Shown here piece by piece: positions 1 through 11,025 of a stretch of 64,000 nucleotides of DNA. Location of the stretch: NCBI RefSeq assembly GCF_029227915.1, contig NC_079882.1:4648001-4712000 (forward strand). The letters run 5' to 3'. Below the pieces are notes generated by a model, which searched no databases, had not been told where the DNA came from, and was given only the letters and a program-made list of their open reading frames with translations. A program made the position numbers and the translations under genes. Numbering within the stretch: position 1 is the first letter of the stretch; every line of letters starts with the position of its first letter. This DNA is from Hydractinia symbiolongicarpus (Eukaryota > Cnidaria > Hydrozoa > Anthoathecata > Hydractiniidae).

Positions 1-884
1 CCTCACGAACGATTAAGACCTCTTTGTTGTGTGCTTGTCAAAAAAACAGACAAAACGGAAAAATTGATCAAACAACACGTATAATCAATTTTTTGTTTGT
101 TTGAAATTTTTATCAACAGCTGTGCAAAATTTGATAAGGATTTGTTAATACATTCTTAGGTTACCAGTTCCGGTTTGTAAATGCTGCGTTTTCCATGGAG
201 CGAATTGTGAATGGCAAATTCGGCACTTGATTTCCACGAGACACAAGAAACACATGGCAAACTTAAAACTCCGAATAACCATATTTTTGAGTATTAAAAC
301 CTAAACAGTTATTTTGAATTCTTTTCAGTAATGAGTTTTTCTAAAAATAAATATTGTTTCTACTTTTTAAGGGCGAAACGAATTTAAAAGAAAATCAAAA
401 TGAAAGTTACTGCGCTTGCTCTGATACATTTCGCTATCCAATTCGCTTCGTGGAAATCCTTTTATAAAAAAACTGCGTGATGTTTGTTATAAACAATAGT
501 TGATGCGTGTCAGGACGTGATAAAGTTTCTGCGACATTTAAGCACGTTAAGCGTAACCAAAACTGCGAGAAGAAGAAAAAAAAAGTCACGTGCTTTTTAC
601 TGTCATGTATCTATTGTTTGGTAAAATATAGCTATGTACAACAAAAATCCATAAAATGTATATATAAGAATAAAGATAGAATTTTTTGTTCCATGAGTCA
701 ACACAGAAACAGAAATATGTTTTCTTCTAAGATTTCAGAACACAAACATTGCACTGAACACAACCAGAGAAAAAAACACGAAATAAATCGCCTAAGATAT
801 GGCATGCATTTAACATTTATGCACCTAAATTAAATAAGAATAAAATTCAAGTTTATACAAGTCACAAAAAAAGAACATATAAAT
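1..884. other. Region downstream of XBP1, no gene recognised
   Basis: AT-rich sequence lying 3' of the XBP1 stop codon on the minus strand. It should include the XBP1 3' UTR, but I could not fix a polyadenylation signal. The only long open frame (507-833, +) has low-complexity, lysine-rich composition and no recognisable domain, so I do not call it a gene. Confidence 0.4.
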
Positions 885-3171
885 TTAAACGCTAAGTAAA
901 GATGGAAATAAATCAGAGAAAGGATCATCATTGTCCACTATGTTACACGAAACTGTACCAGGATTACATGACAATAAAAATTCATCATCAATAAATGGTT
1001 CATTTATCCCACATCCATCAAGGGCTGTGTCCCCCACCAGGCTACCCTCTGCTTTGGTGCACATCTTGACAATATCATTAAGATCCATGCTTCCAGTGCT
1101 AGATTCAGGTGACGCTGGAGCAGACTCTGGGCTTGATGGGCATACAACCTCATTATTTTCATGTGATAAAAATTCATCAACATCAAATTCTTCTTGCTTG
1201 ATACTTCCATTACAAACTGGAGTTGATCTTGCTGAAAGGGCTTCCATGGAATATCGGGTGGTTTCACATGGAGTTCCAACTGCGACTGCTTTTGCAGGCA
1301 CTGTTTTTTGGATTCGAATTGGTTCTTCGTCTCCCAGAACGTCCAACAATAATTCAGTCTATAAAATGTAGGGCAACAAAAAGCATAAATTTTAATTTTA
1401 AAAACTTTACCTATCAAATTTTAAAAGTTGTTCAATTTTTTTTTTAAAATACCCTTAGACTTGTGTTTTTAAATCAATCTTATAAAAATATGTGATATAT
1501 AATATCTAAATCTTTACATGTTACTTTAGGAATTGGCTTTTGATAAGGAGATATATATTTTACAGGAAAATTCATAAAGATATCCCAAAGAACATGTTTA
1601 TCCAAGACTAAAAATTTATTTTTTAAAGGCTTCTTATAAAGTGTAATAAAAGATTGTTATTTTAAATTTGATTTTAGCTTTATTGATAGAAAAACTAACA
1701 GGTTCTTTTTGTTGAAGGCACAATTAAAAGATATTGTACGTTAATAATCCACAATAAATCATAAATTTGTGACAAATAACATACATACTAATATTAGTTT
1801 TAACAATGTAAAATAGAAAATAACAAGTTCTGTATGTATTGAAACAGAAAAAAAGCTGAACAAATAATTTATTGTACAGCAAACATGTGCTCAAATATTC
1901 TTAACTTCATTAATTATTCAAAGATCAGCATGGTACCCACTAGATTTTCATGTAAACATTAACTACAGAATATCTTTTCTTCCATTCAAACTAACAGGAC
2001 AGAAATTTGTCTAAAACTAATGCATCATTACCTGTGACTCGTCTCGCAAATCGTGATTAATGAAACAAGAATTGTCAGTGTGAGATTCCATAGCAAGGAA
2101 ACTACTCTAAGTGAAGCATACTCAGTCAACAATTCTTCTTTCTTGATCACAATATGGTCATGGTCAGAAACTGAAGGTGTAATTATCAAATCATTTTCAT
2201 TTTTACTAGATACTGTTAAACATGTGTGTTCTTGTGAAGGTGAAGCTGGCGGAGTGAGCCCAAGTTTTGAACGGAGTAATAAATTAGATTCAGTTAAGTT
2301 GTGTACTTGTGATCGCAACTGCTCATTACTTTTCTTTAAAAATTTGTTCTAAAAAAAGAATTCATACATAGGCAGGAAAGCAACAGATTATTATAGTTCA
2401 GGCTTGTAATTAATTTAGCACATTCACCACTAATGAGACATGAATGACAATGAATGAAATGTGCATTTTTTTAACCTTTCTTCCTGAAAATTTACTTAAA
2501 AAGTAACAAAAAAGTATATTAATAACATACAGAACATAAACATTTGTATTATACCTCTTTTTCCATTCTCGATAACGTTATTTCTAGTTCATCCATATGT
2601 TGTTTCTTTCTGTCTCGAGCAGTTTGTGCTGCAACTCTGTTCTTCAGTTTTCTGTTGAAAATAAAAAATAAAATGTTATATATACAAATTATATGCATAA
2701 CACATAAATTTCATGAAAATATCTACATGAAAAATTCTTTTACATAACACTTATTCTAAATGTTTTACACCATAATAAACTGAAAACTTATTTTTTCTAC
2801 TTTGTTTTTTTACGTGAAGAAGGGTGTAAACTGGGTTAGTATCTCTCAAACAAATCACATCAAAGTCAACACAAGTGTAGGTTCTGTAAAATCCAGGAAA
2901 TAATCAGAAATTAATGGGCTAAAAAAGTAAAAACAAGTTAAAATAAAGCAAAAGCTTTTTTCATCAGAAATTAAATTCATGTTAATCTATAGAAACTTGA
3001 TAGGAAAAAAAATTATTTATACCTTCTCAGTATTCGCTCTTCAACATTGAGATTATCTAACCTCCTTCTTTTTCTCCCTGGGTGTAATTCATCATCTTCA
3101 ATCGTTGCCAATACTTTTTTAGCATCAACAGTGGGTATACGTGAGATTTCAAAGTAATTAACCTTCATCAT
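885..3171 (-). CDS. XBP1: XBP1 homologue, bZIP transcription factor of the unfolded protein response (4 exons)
   Basis: Exons on the minus strand: 3171-3023, 2651-2555, 2348-2032 and 1358-885, all with GT...AG introns and matching phases. Exons 1-2 encode the basic region (RRKLKNRVAAQTARDRKKQ) and the start of the leucine zipper, which continues into exon 3. The spliced product is about 337 aa if the 23-nt IRE1 intron (2116-2094) is removed, and it ends DLFPSLLSV, very like the ELFPQLISV end of vertebrate XBP1s. Unspliced mRNA reads exon 4 in another frame to a stop at 1004, giving about 305 aa with a hydrophobic stretch (SLLWNLTLTILVSLI) and a WTFWET block resembling the membrane-targeting HR2 of XBP1u. 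Two adjacent ATGs start the frame (3171 and 3168). The spliced form is the activator; the unspliced form is a regulator in known animals. Confidence 0.93.
1004..1358 (-). CDS. XBP1: Alternative-frame exon 4 of unspliced XBP1 (XBP1u tail)
   Basis: If the 23-nt intron stays in, the zipper frame runs through the end of exon 3 (hydrophobic VVSLLWNLTLTILVSLI) into exon 4 in a second frame for 118 codons, including the stop at 1004-1006. The junction reads RLNYCWTFWETKN, comparable to the CWAFWTTW block of vertebrate XBP1u. The end contains WWGTQPLMDVG, faintly like the WGRHQPSWKPLM arrest peptide of XBP1u. The overlap with the XBP1s frame is complete, so both frames should be under coding constraint. 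Assignment as functional XBP1u is inferred from these resemblances. Confidence 0.7.
2094..2116 (-). promoter_or_regulatory. XBP1: Predicted IRE1-excised intron of XBP1 (23 nt)
   Basis: On the minus strand two adjacent hairpins each carry a 7-nt loop. The first has stem CTGAGT/ACTTAG (one G-U pair) and loop ATGCTTC; the second has stem TTCC/GGAA, with two more pairs beyond a mismatch, and loop TTGCTAT. Cleavage after the third loop base (G) in both removes 23 nt. This joins TAT-G to CT-ATG and moves the zipper frame exactly into the frame of the conserved XBP1s tail. That target frame is closed just upstream by TAG at 2109-2107, so the 3' cut must lie downstream of it. Both loops keep G3 but lack the usual C1 and G6 of the CNGCAGN consensus, so the exact cut sites are inferred. 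Confidence 0.72.
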
Positions 3172-4420
3172 GTTATATAGTTAGTTAAAATTATCTTACG
3201 GTTTTGTGTAGTTTGAATATATTATATCTATAATACCTAAAACAAAATAAATATTAATATACGGAGATAAAATAGAAACTCGAGTTGATACGGTTGTCGT
3301 GCAGATACAGCCAACTAGCGTATCACAAAGACCACATACAGCTGATATAAACAAACCCAAAGGGAGACTTGAAGTCAGCTATTTAACTAAAAAATAGCGT
3401 ATATAAAAAAGGTAAAAAAATCATAAACATTTTCAGATAGTAAATAAAAATATTAGCTACAACTCAGACGTCAATACCCTCCAAAGAAAAACACCAGTAC
3501 AAAATGAAAGCTTCGTTACGGTCGATTCCACGTAAACAAGACCGGAAGCAATTAACCCATTGAAAAGATTAAGACTGGTAGAACAAAACAAAAGAAAAAT
3601 CACCAAGTTGCCAGCACTACAACATATTTCTTAAAATGTTATTTTTAATAAATACGAGCCGAATAAACACAATTAATAGACGCAATAAAGTTTTAAATAT
3701 GTCTGTTGAGTTTTAAAAGCCATATAATCCTAATATTTTAAGAATTAACCAAGAAGAACCTTGAGAGAATTACTTATGAGTTTGTATCTAATATTAGAGT
3801 GTGGTTGACGAACTGAATATGTATTTGTATGATGAAATAAGTTTCGGGTTGTTTGAAACAATATACTTTAGTGAGCATGTAAACAAGCGGTAGAATTTGA
3901 AATGACGATGGTAAATTTCTGCTCTGCTCTTATTTTAACCTTTTCTCTTGGACAGTAGCGTGTACAATACGCTCTGGTGTACCCAACCAGATTCTTCCCA
4001 CCAATTTTAAAAACCACACGTTTTTTTGGCATTGCTAATAAAACTCTCTTCCCATATGCTACTTAACTTTTTCAAATGCTATTCACATGGATTCATTATA
4101 TAAATTTAGGAAAACCTAAACCTAACAAAAAAATCTAAACTTTACAATGACCAAGCTGAAATGTTACTGATTATTTCTGATTATTTACAACTTTAATAAT
4201 CTTATTCAGGGTGACATTCACCAAAGTTTGCAACTGTAAACTTTTTAATGCCATGGCCCCTCCTGGAAATAATACACAGGGTATATCCCTCGTTATTTGT
4301 GAGGCTAGCCATGTAAAATATGCACATCTATCTATCTATCTATCTATCATGGCTAGCTAGCTATATAATATTTTTTTATTTTTTTGAAGGAAGACAAAAA
4401 ACTTTATTACATATTTAAAA
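3172..4420. promoter_or_regulatory. Divergent intergenic promoter region between XBP1 (-) and SLX1 (+)
   Basis: The two genes are head to head, about 1.25 kb apart. The region holds an ETS-type ACCGGAAG at 3541-3548 and a CCACGT core at 3528-3533 (ACGTGG on the minus strand), the core bound by XBP1/ATF6-type factors. A short (TCTA)n run and GCTAGCTAGCTA lie at about 4324-4362, close to the SLX1 start. Function is inferred from position and motifs only; no transcription start is visible. Confidence 0.4.
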
Positions 4421-7400
4421 ATGACTTCCAAAGATGAACTTTATGAAGCTCGACCTGGACATTTCTTTGGTGTGTATATACTATACAATCGCAATCCAAA
4501 ACATGAAGGAAAAATATACATCGGTTTTACGGTCAATCCTGCTCGGAGAATTAGACAACATAACCGTGAAATCAAGGGTGGCGCATGGAAAACCGGAGGC
4601 AATAAAGGTCCTTGGTAAAAATTGGTTCCTAATTTTGGATGTATAAACACCACACAACTAAACACTGCAAGAATAAGTTTGTTTTTGTCTAACATCTAGT
4701 TAGTAGTGAAGGATAATCATTCAAAAATACTTTAAATATCATAAAACCAAAACTGTTTTTAAAAGAGAATTCAGAACAAAATTATTCAAATTTAGTAGTA
4801 AAATATTTAAAAGTTACCATAGGGTTTTTCTCTACATTTAGTTATGTACACTGAGGTAAATGGTTATGGAGGGAGGGGGAATTTTAATAGTTAAATAAGC
4901 TAAACTCTTTTTGAAATGAAAATAGTCACAAAAGAAGACCCTCCCAACAAAAACCTCACCGGTGGTTAGTTTGGAAATTGTTGAAAATTGGGAAGCTGTT
5001 TATTGTTAATATCCTTCTCCAAGTACTTTGTAGGGATAGATCACTAAGTTGCTTTTCAATTTTTTAGGGACATGGTTTTGATCAATCATGGTTTTCATAC
5101 AAGATTAGCTGCTCTTCAAGTGAGAAAAAAATTGTTAGGTTACTTGTTACTTAAATTATTTCAGATGGAACTCTTTCAACTTGTTGAGTCCAATGCTTGA
5201 TCATTTCTACGATGTTGTTTGATTCTGTTCTCTTAAATGAAAGGTAACTTGTATGCAGTTGTTTGTCAGGTATATTATGTAGATTATTATGTAAATTGGT
5301 CTAATTTTCTTTTGAAGTGCGTTTTGGCACAGTTAGTGCTGTTTCTTATGTTTTGGAAGGGCATTGAAGAGTTTTGGTCCTTCTCCCGAAATACCACCTT
5401 TCCAGATTTAAATTCACAACTGTGCCTTCAAGAATACGCCGTGTGTAAATATTTTTGTATCTTTCTCTCCTTCTCTCTAGTCTGTAGATATTCAAGTCTT
5501 TAGTTTTTCTTAATAACTAAAGTTCTGGATTGACAGGATTCCATTCCAAAATAGTACGGCTTCTAGATCTTGCATCAAATATCCCTTTGTTGGAGCTCAC
5601 AACTAGAGCAGTAGTCCAAATGAGACATTGCAAGAGATTTCCATAACGTTAACATCGTAAATTTGTTCCTATGTTTGAAGGTACGGTGAATCTATGCATG
5701 TTTTTAACTTTTTGGAGAACTTTTTGTGTTTGCATGTCATATGACATATCTGTTGATGCTCAAAGGTTTTTCACTGAGGTATTTGTAACTATATTGATAC
5801 CAGTGCCAGAGATAGATTGTTTCTTCAGCTCTACATTTTTTCCATAGGGAAGATGTTTAAATTTCATTCTATTCAATTTCATATTGTTTTTTTAGTCCAT
5901 TTGTAAAAAGAATCTGGATCTTGTAACTCTAAGATTTTAAAGTTTTGGAGATTCCTTTTATAAGCCTGGTGTCGTCAGCAAAAGATAAAATGGAGAGACA
6001 CTTATTCCTCAATGTCCTGAGTCGTTATTAAACAGAAAAGTGGACTCAAGACTGAGCCCTGCAATACCCCTTAACTTAATTCTGTTTCAAATTATAGAAA
6101 ACTGTTTCTCTCTCTCTTTGCTAACTTCCAGTATAAAATGATTTTAACCCATATATACTAAAAAGGTTAACAGGCTAGAAGAATTTATAAAACAAGCTGG
6201 AACAACCTTGAACCTAGAACAGACTAAAAAAATATAGAACAAGCTGGAACAACCTATGAGAACAACCTGGAACAGGAAAGAGCGACTGAAGAACAAGCTT
6301 AAACGAGCTAAAACAACCTAAGAAATTGCCATATTTCCTGCACTAAGTTATGGGGAATCCTGTAAATTATCGCTGTGTGGTGTTGTTTTATCTTTCTACG
6401 CCATCTTAACTATCTTTTATTTGCAATTTCCTTCTTCAAGACTTGGTGACAAGGATGTGAGAGCAACTGGTCAGTAATTTTCTGGTTCTCGACCTTGATC
6501 TCCCCCTTTGAAAATAGTGGAAATATGGCTTGTTGTCAGAATATTTGATATGAAACCTTTGTCAAAGTTGTTTCTCCACAAAGCTTCAAGGGTTTTTCAA
6601 GAGACACTCTGCACTTCTTCAAGAAAATTGCATTTAAACCATCCGGTCCAGCAGCAGAGTTGGTTGATATTGTGTTGATTTCTTTAATGAATTTCTCTTT
6701 AGCGAAATCAAGTGTACTTCTGATTGATGGTTCTGATTGATGGTTTTCGAAAAAATTGTGTTCTCGGTGGGACAAACTCTGATTTATATTGCTTTTGAAG
6801 TATATTTGCCATGACAGTTTGGTGTGAGATTGGTTGTTAGGTATTTTTAGGAAAAAAAATAATGCTTCTGTTTTTGGTGTAGGCTTTTCTTTATGTTAAC
6901 TTTTTATACCCTTAAAAACGTTTTGCCTGAAAAATCATGATTTTTATGATACCAAATAAGCCGTAAAATGTTTCTATGATATTTGTGCAAGGAAGTATGA
7001 CAACAGCGTAAAATTTATTCTAATTATAGTGCACGTCAGCAAGTAACTTCAGAAGCCAGTGTTACTTCAGTGTGTTTTATATTAAAGGCTAAAATAAAAA
7101 ACAAAATTTCTTATCTTCGGGTCTAAAATTGTTGACAAAATTAATGGAAAAAATGTAGATTTTTAGTAATTTTTTTAACATAACCAGTAGGTGCTGTCAG
7201 CCGTCTTCGCAATCGCTACTTTTGTGCACGCGTAGATAAAGTTAACAGCAAAATTTCCTTGTGGCCTTTAAACATTACCAAGTTCAAAATGCCCGACTCT
7301 AATATAGAAACAACCAAAGTAATCAATTGTAGCGACAAACTTCAAGATTAGCAGTCTTTTGGTGTCAAAATTTTATTTTGTCCATAATTTGTAGACTGAG

Positions 7401-8819
7401 TAAAATCTGAACTCAGTGTAAGTGTATTATTGCGATAGTTTCACAAAAAAAAGTTTACTTTCCAATCATGATCAGAAAAACATTCTTAGGGTAGTACTTC
7501 TTACATTTATAGCTTGTTCTTTTTAAAACCATGCTGTCTGCACCTGGTATTCGCGAAATTAAATTTTAAAGTAAGAAAAGCAGGAAAATACATACCGTTA
7601 AAATTTTTTGACCAAAGATGATTAAAATAGCCTATATCTCTCTGCATGCATTGCCGTACCCTGCAATAACAATATATTTTTAAATGCCGAAGATGAGACT
7701 TCACAATCCAATATCCAAATATCGAGATAAAATATGTTTTTTTATGAGAATTGTGTATTTCTTTTTATATTTTAGTTTGAATGGGCGTGGCAAAATCCTT
7801 CAAAATCACGACGTCTTTCACATTTACCTAAAAAAAAGTCAAAAGAACCTATGTTTACCTACAGACTTCGCATTTTAAGTGAAATGTTAAACACTGGTCC
7901 ATGGAATAGATTGCCCTTAACAATTCAGTGGTTGAAGCAAGAATACTGTCAACAATTTCCATTAAACCGTCCACCACCCATTCACATGCCAATTGCGTAT
8001 GGGGCAATAACAACTGTAAAAAAGGTGCCTAGTGAGAAGGAAGCTGAAGAAGCCGCAACTGAGATAAAGACGCGTACGGAAGAAAAAGACCCTGAGAATT
8101 GTATGTTATGTTCTGCAGTGGAAAACGAAGTAAGCTCTTTCTTTATAATTGGCCATGTTGTGTTTACATTTAACACGCAAAGATGTTATAGCGGAGAAAA
8201 ATAGCAAATAGGGTAAATCCAAAGGGAACAAAAGAACTCCCCCCTTCAGACTGTTAAATTTATTTATAGCCAAGATTTGTAGTCTTTTTTCTAACCCTGC
8301 GTATATTAAAGGTTAAATGAAAACAATAAAATTACTGTTCATCGAATGATTAAAGTAAAAAAAGTATTATTCTGCAAGGTTAATATTTCATAAAAAAAAA
8401 TTAAAGCATATAAACTACTGAAATATGACTGCGCACATCAATCGGCCTAAACATACTCATTCCTGACGCTCAATTATCTTTTCTTAACAAGAAAATTTAG
8501 CAATTGTTCGGAGACCTCATATTTAAACTACGAAGGTATAATGTTTTTCTAATTTTAGCACAAATTATTGAAATGTATCGTCAGCAGCTGTGACTTTGTT
8601 GCCCATACTATATGCCTGGCTGAAGTCTTTTTAAAACAATCGAATAATCAAGACAAATACATTTTACCCGTCGACGGCAAATGTCCGTCATGTCAGCAAG
8701 AAATGTTGTGGTCAGATGTGATTAAGCAGCGCCGATATAATTTAAATGAGTTGGAATTTGACGATAGTCAAGATGATAACGGCAGTGAAGAAATGAGTGA
8801 CGATGACGAATTTCAATGA
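4421..8819 (+). CDS. SLX1: SLX1 homologue, structure-specific endonuclease catalytic subunit (4 exons)
   Basis: Exons 4421-4614, 5068-5119, 7776-8129 and 8559-8819, all with GT...AG introns and consistent phases, encode about 286 aa. The N-terminal GIY-YIG nuclease domain shows FGVYILY, then KIYIGFT, with the arginines of PARRIRQH following. Exon 2 supplies [17 protein letters not shown] and exon 3 starts FEWAWQNP, both SLX1 hallmarks. The C-terminal RING/PHD-like zinc finger is built from CMLC (exon 3), then CIVSSC, an H..C pair and CPSC (exon 4), ending in an acidic tail. In known eukaryotes SLX1 pairs with SLX4 in the nucleus to cut Holliday junctions and flaps. Length is normal for the family and nothing is broken. 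Exon 2 is only 52 nt and easily missed. Confidence 0.93.
5330..6775 (-). pseudogene. Non-LTR retrotransposon reverse transcriptase relic, antisense in SLX1 intron 2
   Basis: Minus-strand frames, broken by several stops and frameshifts, carry reverse-transcriptase landmarks in order: [17 protein letters not shown] (about 6640), [12 protein letters not shown] (6070-6037) and FADDTRL (about 5980), then a C-terminal block containing YRLEREKERY (about 5480-5450). The endonuclease part is missing. It is a 5'-truncated, decayed LINE inserted opposite to the host gene. The clade was not resolved. Confidence 0.85.
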
Positions 8820-9662
8820 CGACAGAACGCATCCAGTTTTTAAGATCATACCTGATGTGTAGTCTTACTCATAGGCCATAGCAAAGTGTTATGAATGTGG
8901 ATTATTCGGAAAGGTCGAACCCGTAGTTACAAATAATTTCTTACGCACGTCAAAACACGAACGAAAAGGAGAAACCAATTACACATACCAATGCAAGACC
9001 GAAGAGGTGAACTAGTCTTTGATTTCAGGTAGATACCAGTAAATTTATTTATGAACATCTTAATATGGTGAAAGCTTTTTGTGCAATGTTCTTGTTAAGG
9101 AGCCTGGACCTGAGGTTGTCAGCATACTCGATATCAACATGTTAGAGTTTGGCGTGAGCTTTTGTTGCTTAAGAGATATAACTTAGTGATTCTTAATGCG
9201 CAAAAACAGCCAAAAATATGTTTTGGCAGATTTGACTATTTTTTTAGTGTTGTACTTCGTTAAGGACTCAAAATTTTAAATCCTATTGATTTCGTTATAT
9301 TTTTAGTAAAAGTTAAAATTCCACATATAAAACATATTTTGATATTTATTTCTTTAAGTGTTATAAGAAATTGTAAAAGAAAAATTTTTTTCACCTGGAA
9401 TGGTTTCAGTCCCAAAAAGAAATCTAACTGTTATGAATTTAGAAAGAGAAGAATTTTTTATTCAAATCAAAAAATGTTATCTTCCAATCTCTTATATTGT
9501 AATCGCGCACCTGTTTTGAATAACTGCAAAAACAACACAACAAGAACAAATCAAAGGGTATTTTGTTTACAATTTAGGAGGAGTTTTAATGAAACATAAA
9601 AAATAATCTGAAATTTTCATCTGTTTTGTACAACAAGTACTCTCGTTTCATTCCTAAGAAAG
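8820..9662. other. Intergenic region, nothing recognised
   Basis: AT-rich sequence between the SLX1 stop and the next gene. One open frame at 9339-9599 is basic and low complexity and shows no domain. No repeat structure was seen. Confidence 0.4.
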
Positions 9663-10941
9663 ATGGCCGAAAATGTTGCGAAGGAGGGCTTGAATATATC
9701 AGAAAAAATTCGAATAATTTTCGTTCCAATGTTATGGTTAGCATATTCCATCGCACTGTTTATCAGGCTCGGTCAATTCTACCAGCACTGGTGGTTTGTC
9801 GTTATTTTTGTGATGTGGTTTCTGGTTGTGTTCATGGCGCTCCAATGCGTCATCGGCGTCGCTTCTATAGCGTATTTGTAAGTTGAGTTGCCTTTTTGGA
9901 GTTATAAATTTTTTTAAAACTAACCTTTAGCCATGGACATAATATTTGGGAAAGTTTTTTTACTATTTCTCTAGATAAACAAACTGCTTCGCTTGGCTAG
10001 TTTTGGCGTCGGTGTAGGTCGAGTAAACAAGGTCGAAAATTCTCTAGCTGCACCTTTCGCAATATTTGCATTGTGAAGCAATGAGCTCCACGGCCGAAAA
10101 GTTGCGAAAAATTAGGAGATTGAGACCTTTCCTAAATTTCTTAATTATGCCAAACTTTATTAAAGAGGTCGGTATTAAAAATAATTCTTATCCATAAGTT
10201 CCTTATCAAAAGATAGAACGAATTACCTAATTTCGTAAATACTTCTGTTCCTTAAGTGCCGGGCTGAAAGTTACGGTCAAACCCTTCATATGGACGAGCT
10301 TTCTAAGAATAGCCTCGTTTTCAAATTAATTATTTTTTCAAATTAAAATAAAATCCAACCAGAATATTATATTGCTCTAAAAACTTCATTTTTGTCATGA
10401 TAATTTGATATTCTATCTGAATATTCTTATTTAAAGAGCATAGAACCATTATAAAATTTTGAATGACATCATAATTATTATAATTTATGAAATTCAGAAA
10501 AGGTGTAATGAAAATAAAAAAATCTGTTGCGAAAGTGTGTGGGAGGCTTTAAATCTAAAAATGTTAAATATTTATCCGTTGTGCCAACATAAAACTAAGA
10601 CTTTGTAAACAATTCAGAAAGTTAGATTCAGGCTGGAGTTTTATTTTATTTTACCGTAAATTTCTTTAAAAAATATACGAGTTTCGCAAAATCGCAATAA
10701 AAGTAAAACTTTCCGCCTTGTAAATAACACACCATTTTATTTTTTAGATAAGAACATTAGAAATTTTAAGGGTGCTGGCACTTTCTAGAAAATGCGGTTC
10801 AAAGCTGAAAAACATCGTTCGCTAACAGCATTTGTAGCAGGCATAACTAATATACGTTTTTCCACTTTTATAACGTCAAACAAAAGTAGTTTTCTTGGGT
10901 TATCTAATTTTTTGAGAAATGACACTAAATCTCATTCTTTT

Positions 10942-11025
<84 letters not shown>

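Noticed and set aside
2110-2121. Very short spliceosomal intron GTATGC...TTAG instead of an IRE1 intron in XBP1 exon 3
   Set aside because: Only about 15-20 nt, far below workable spliceosomal size, and it does not give the required frame as well as the double-hairpin cut does.
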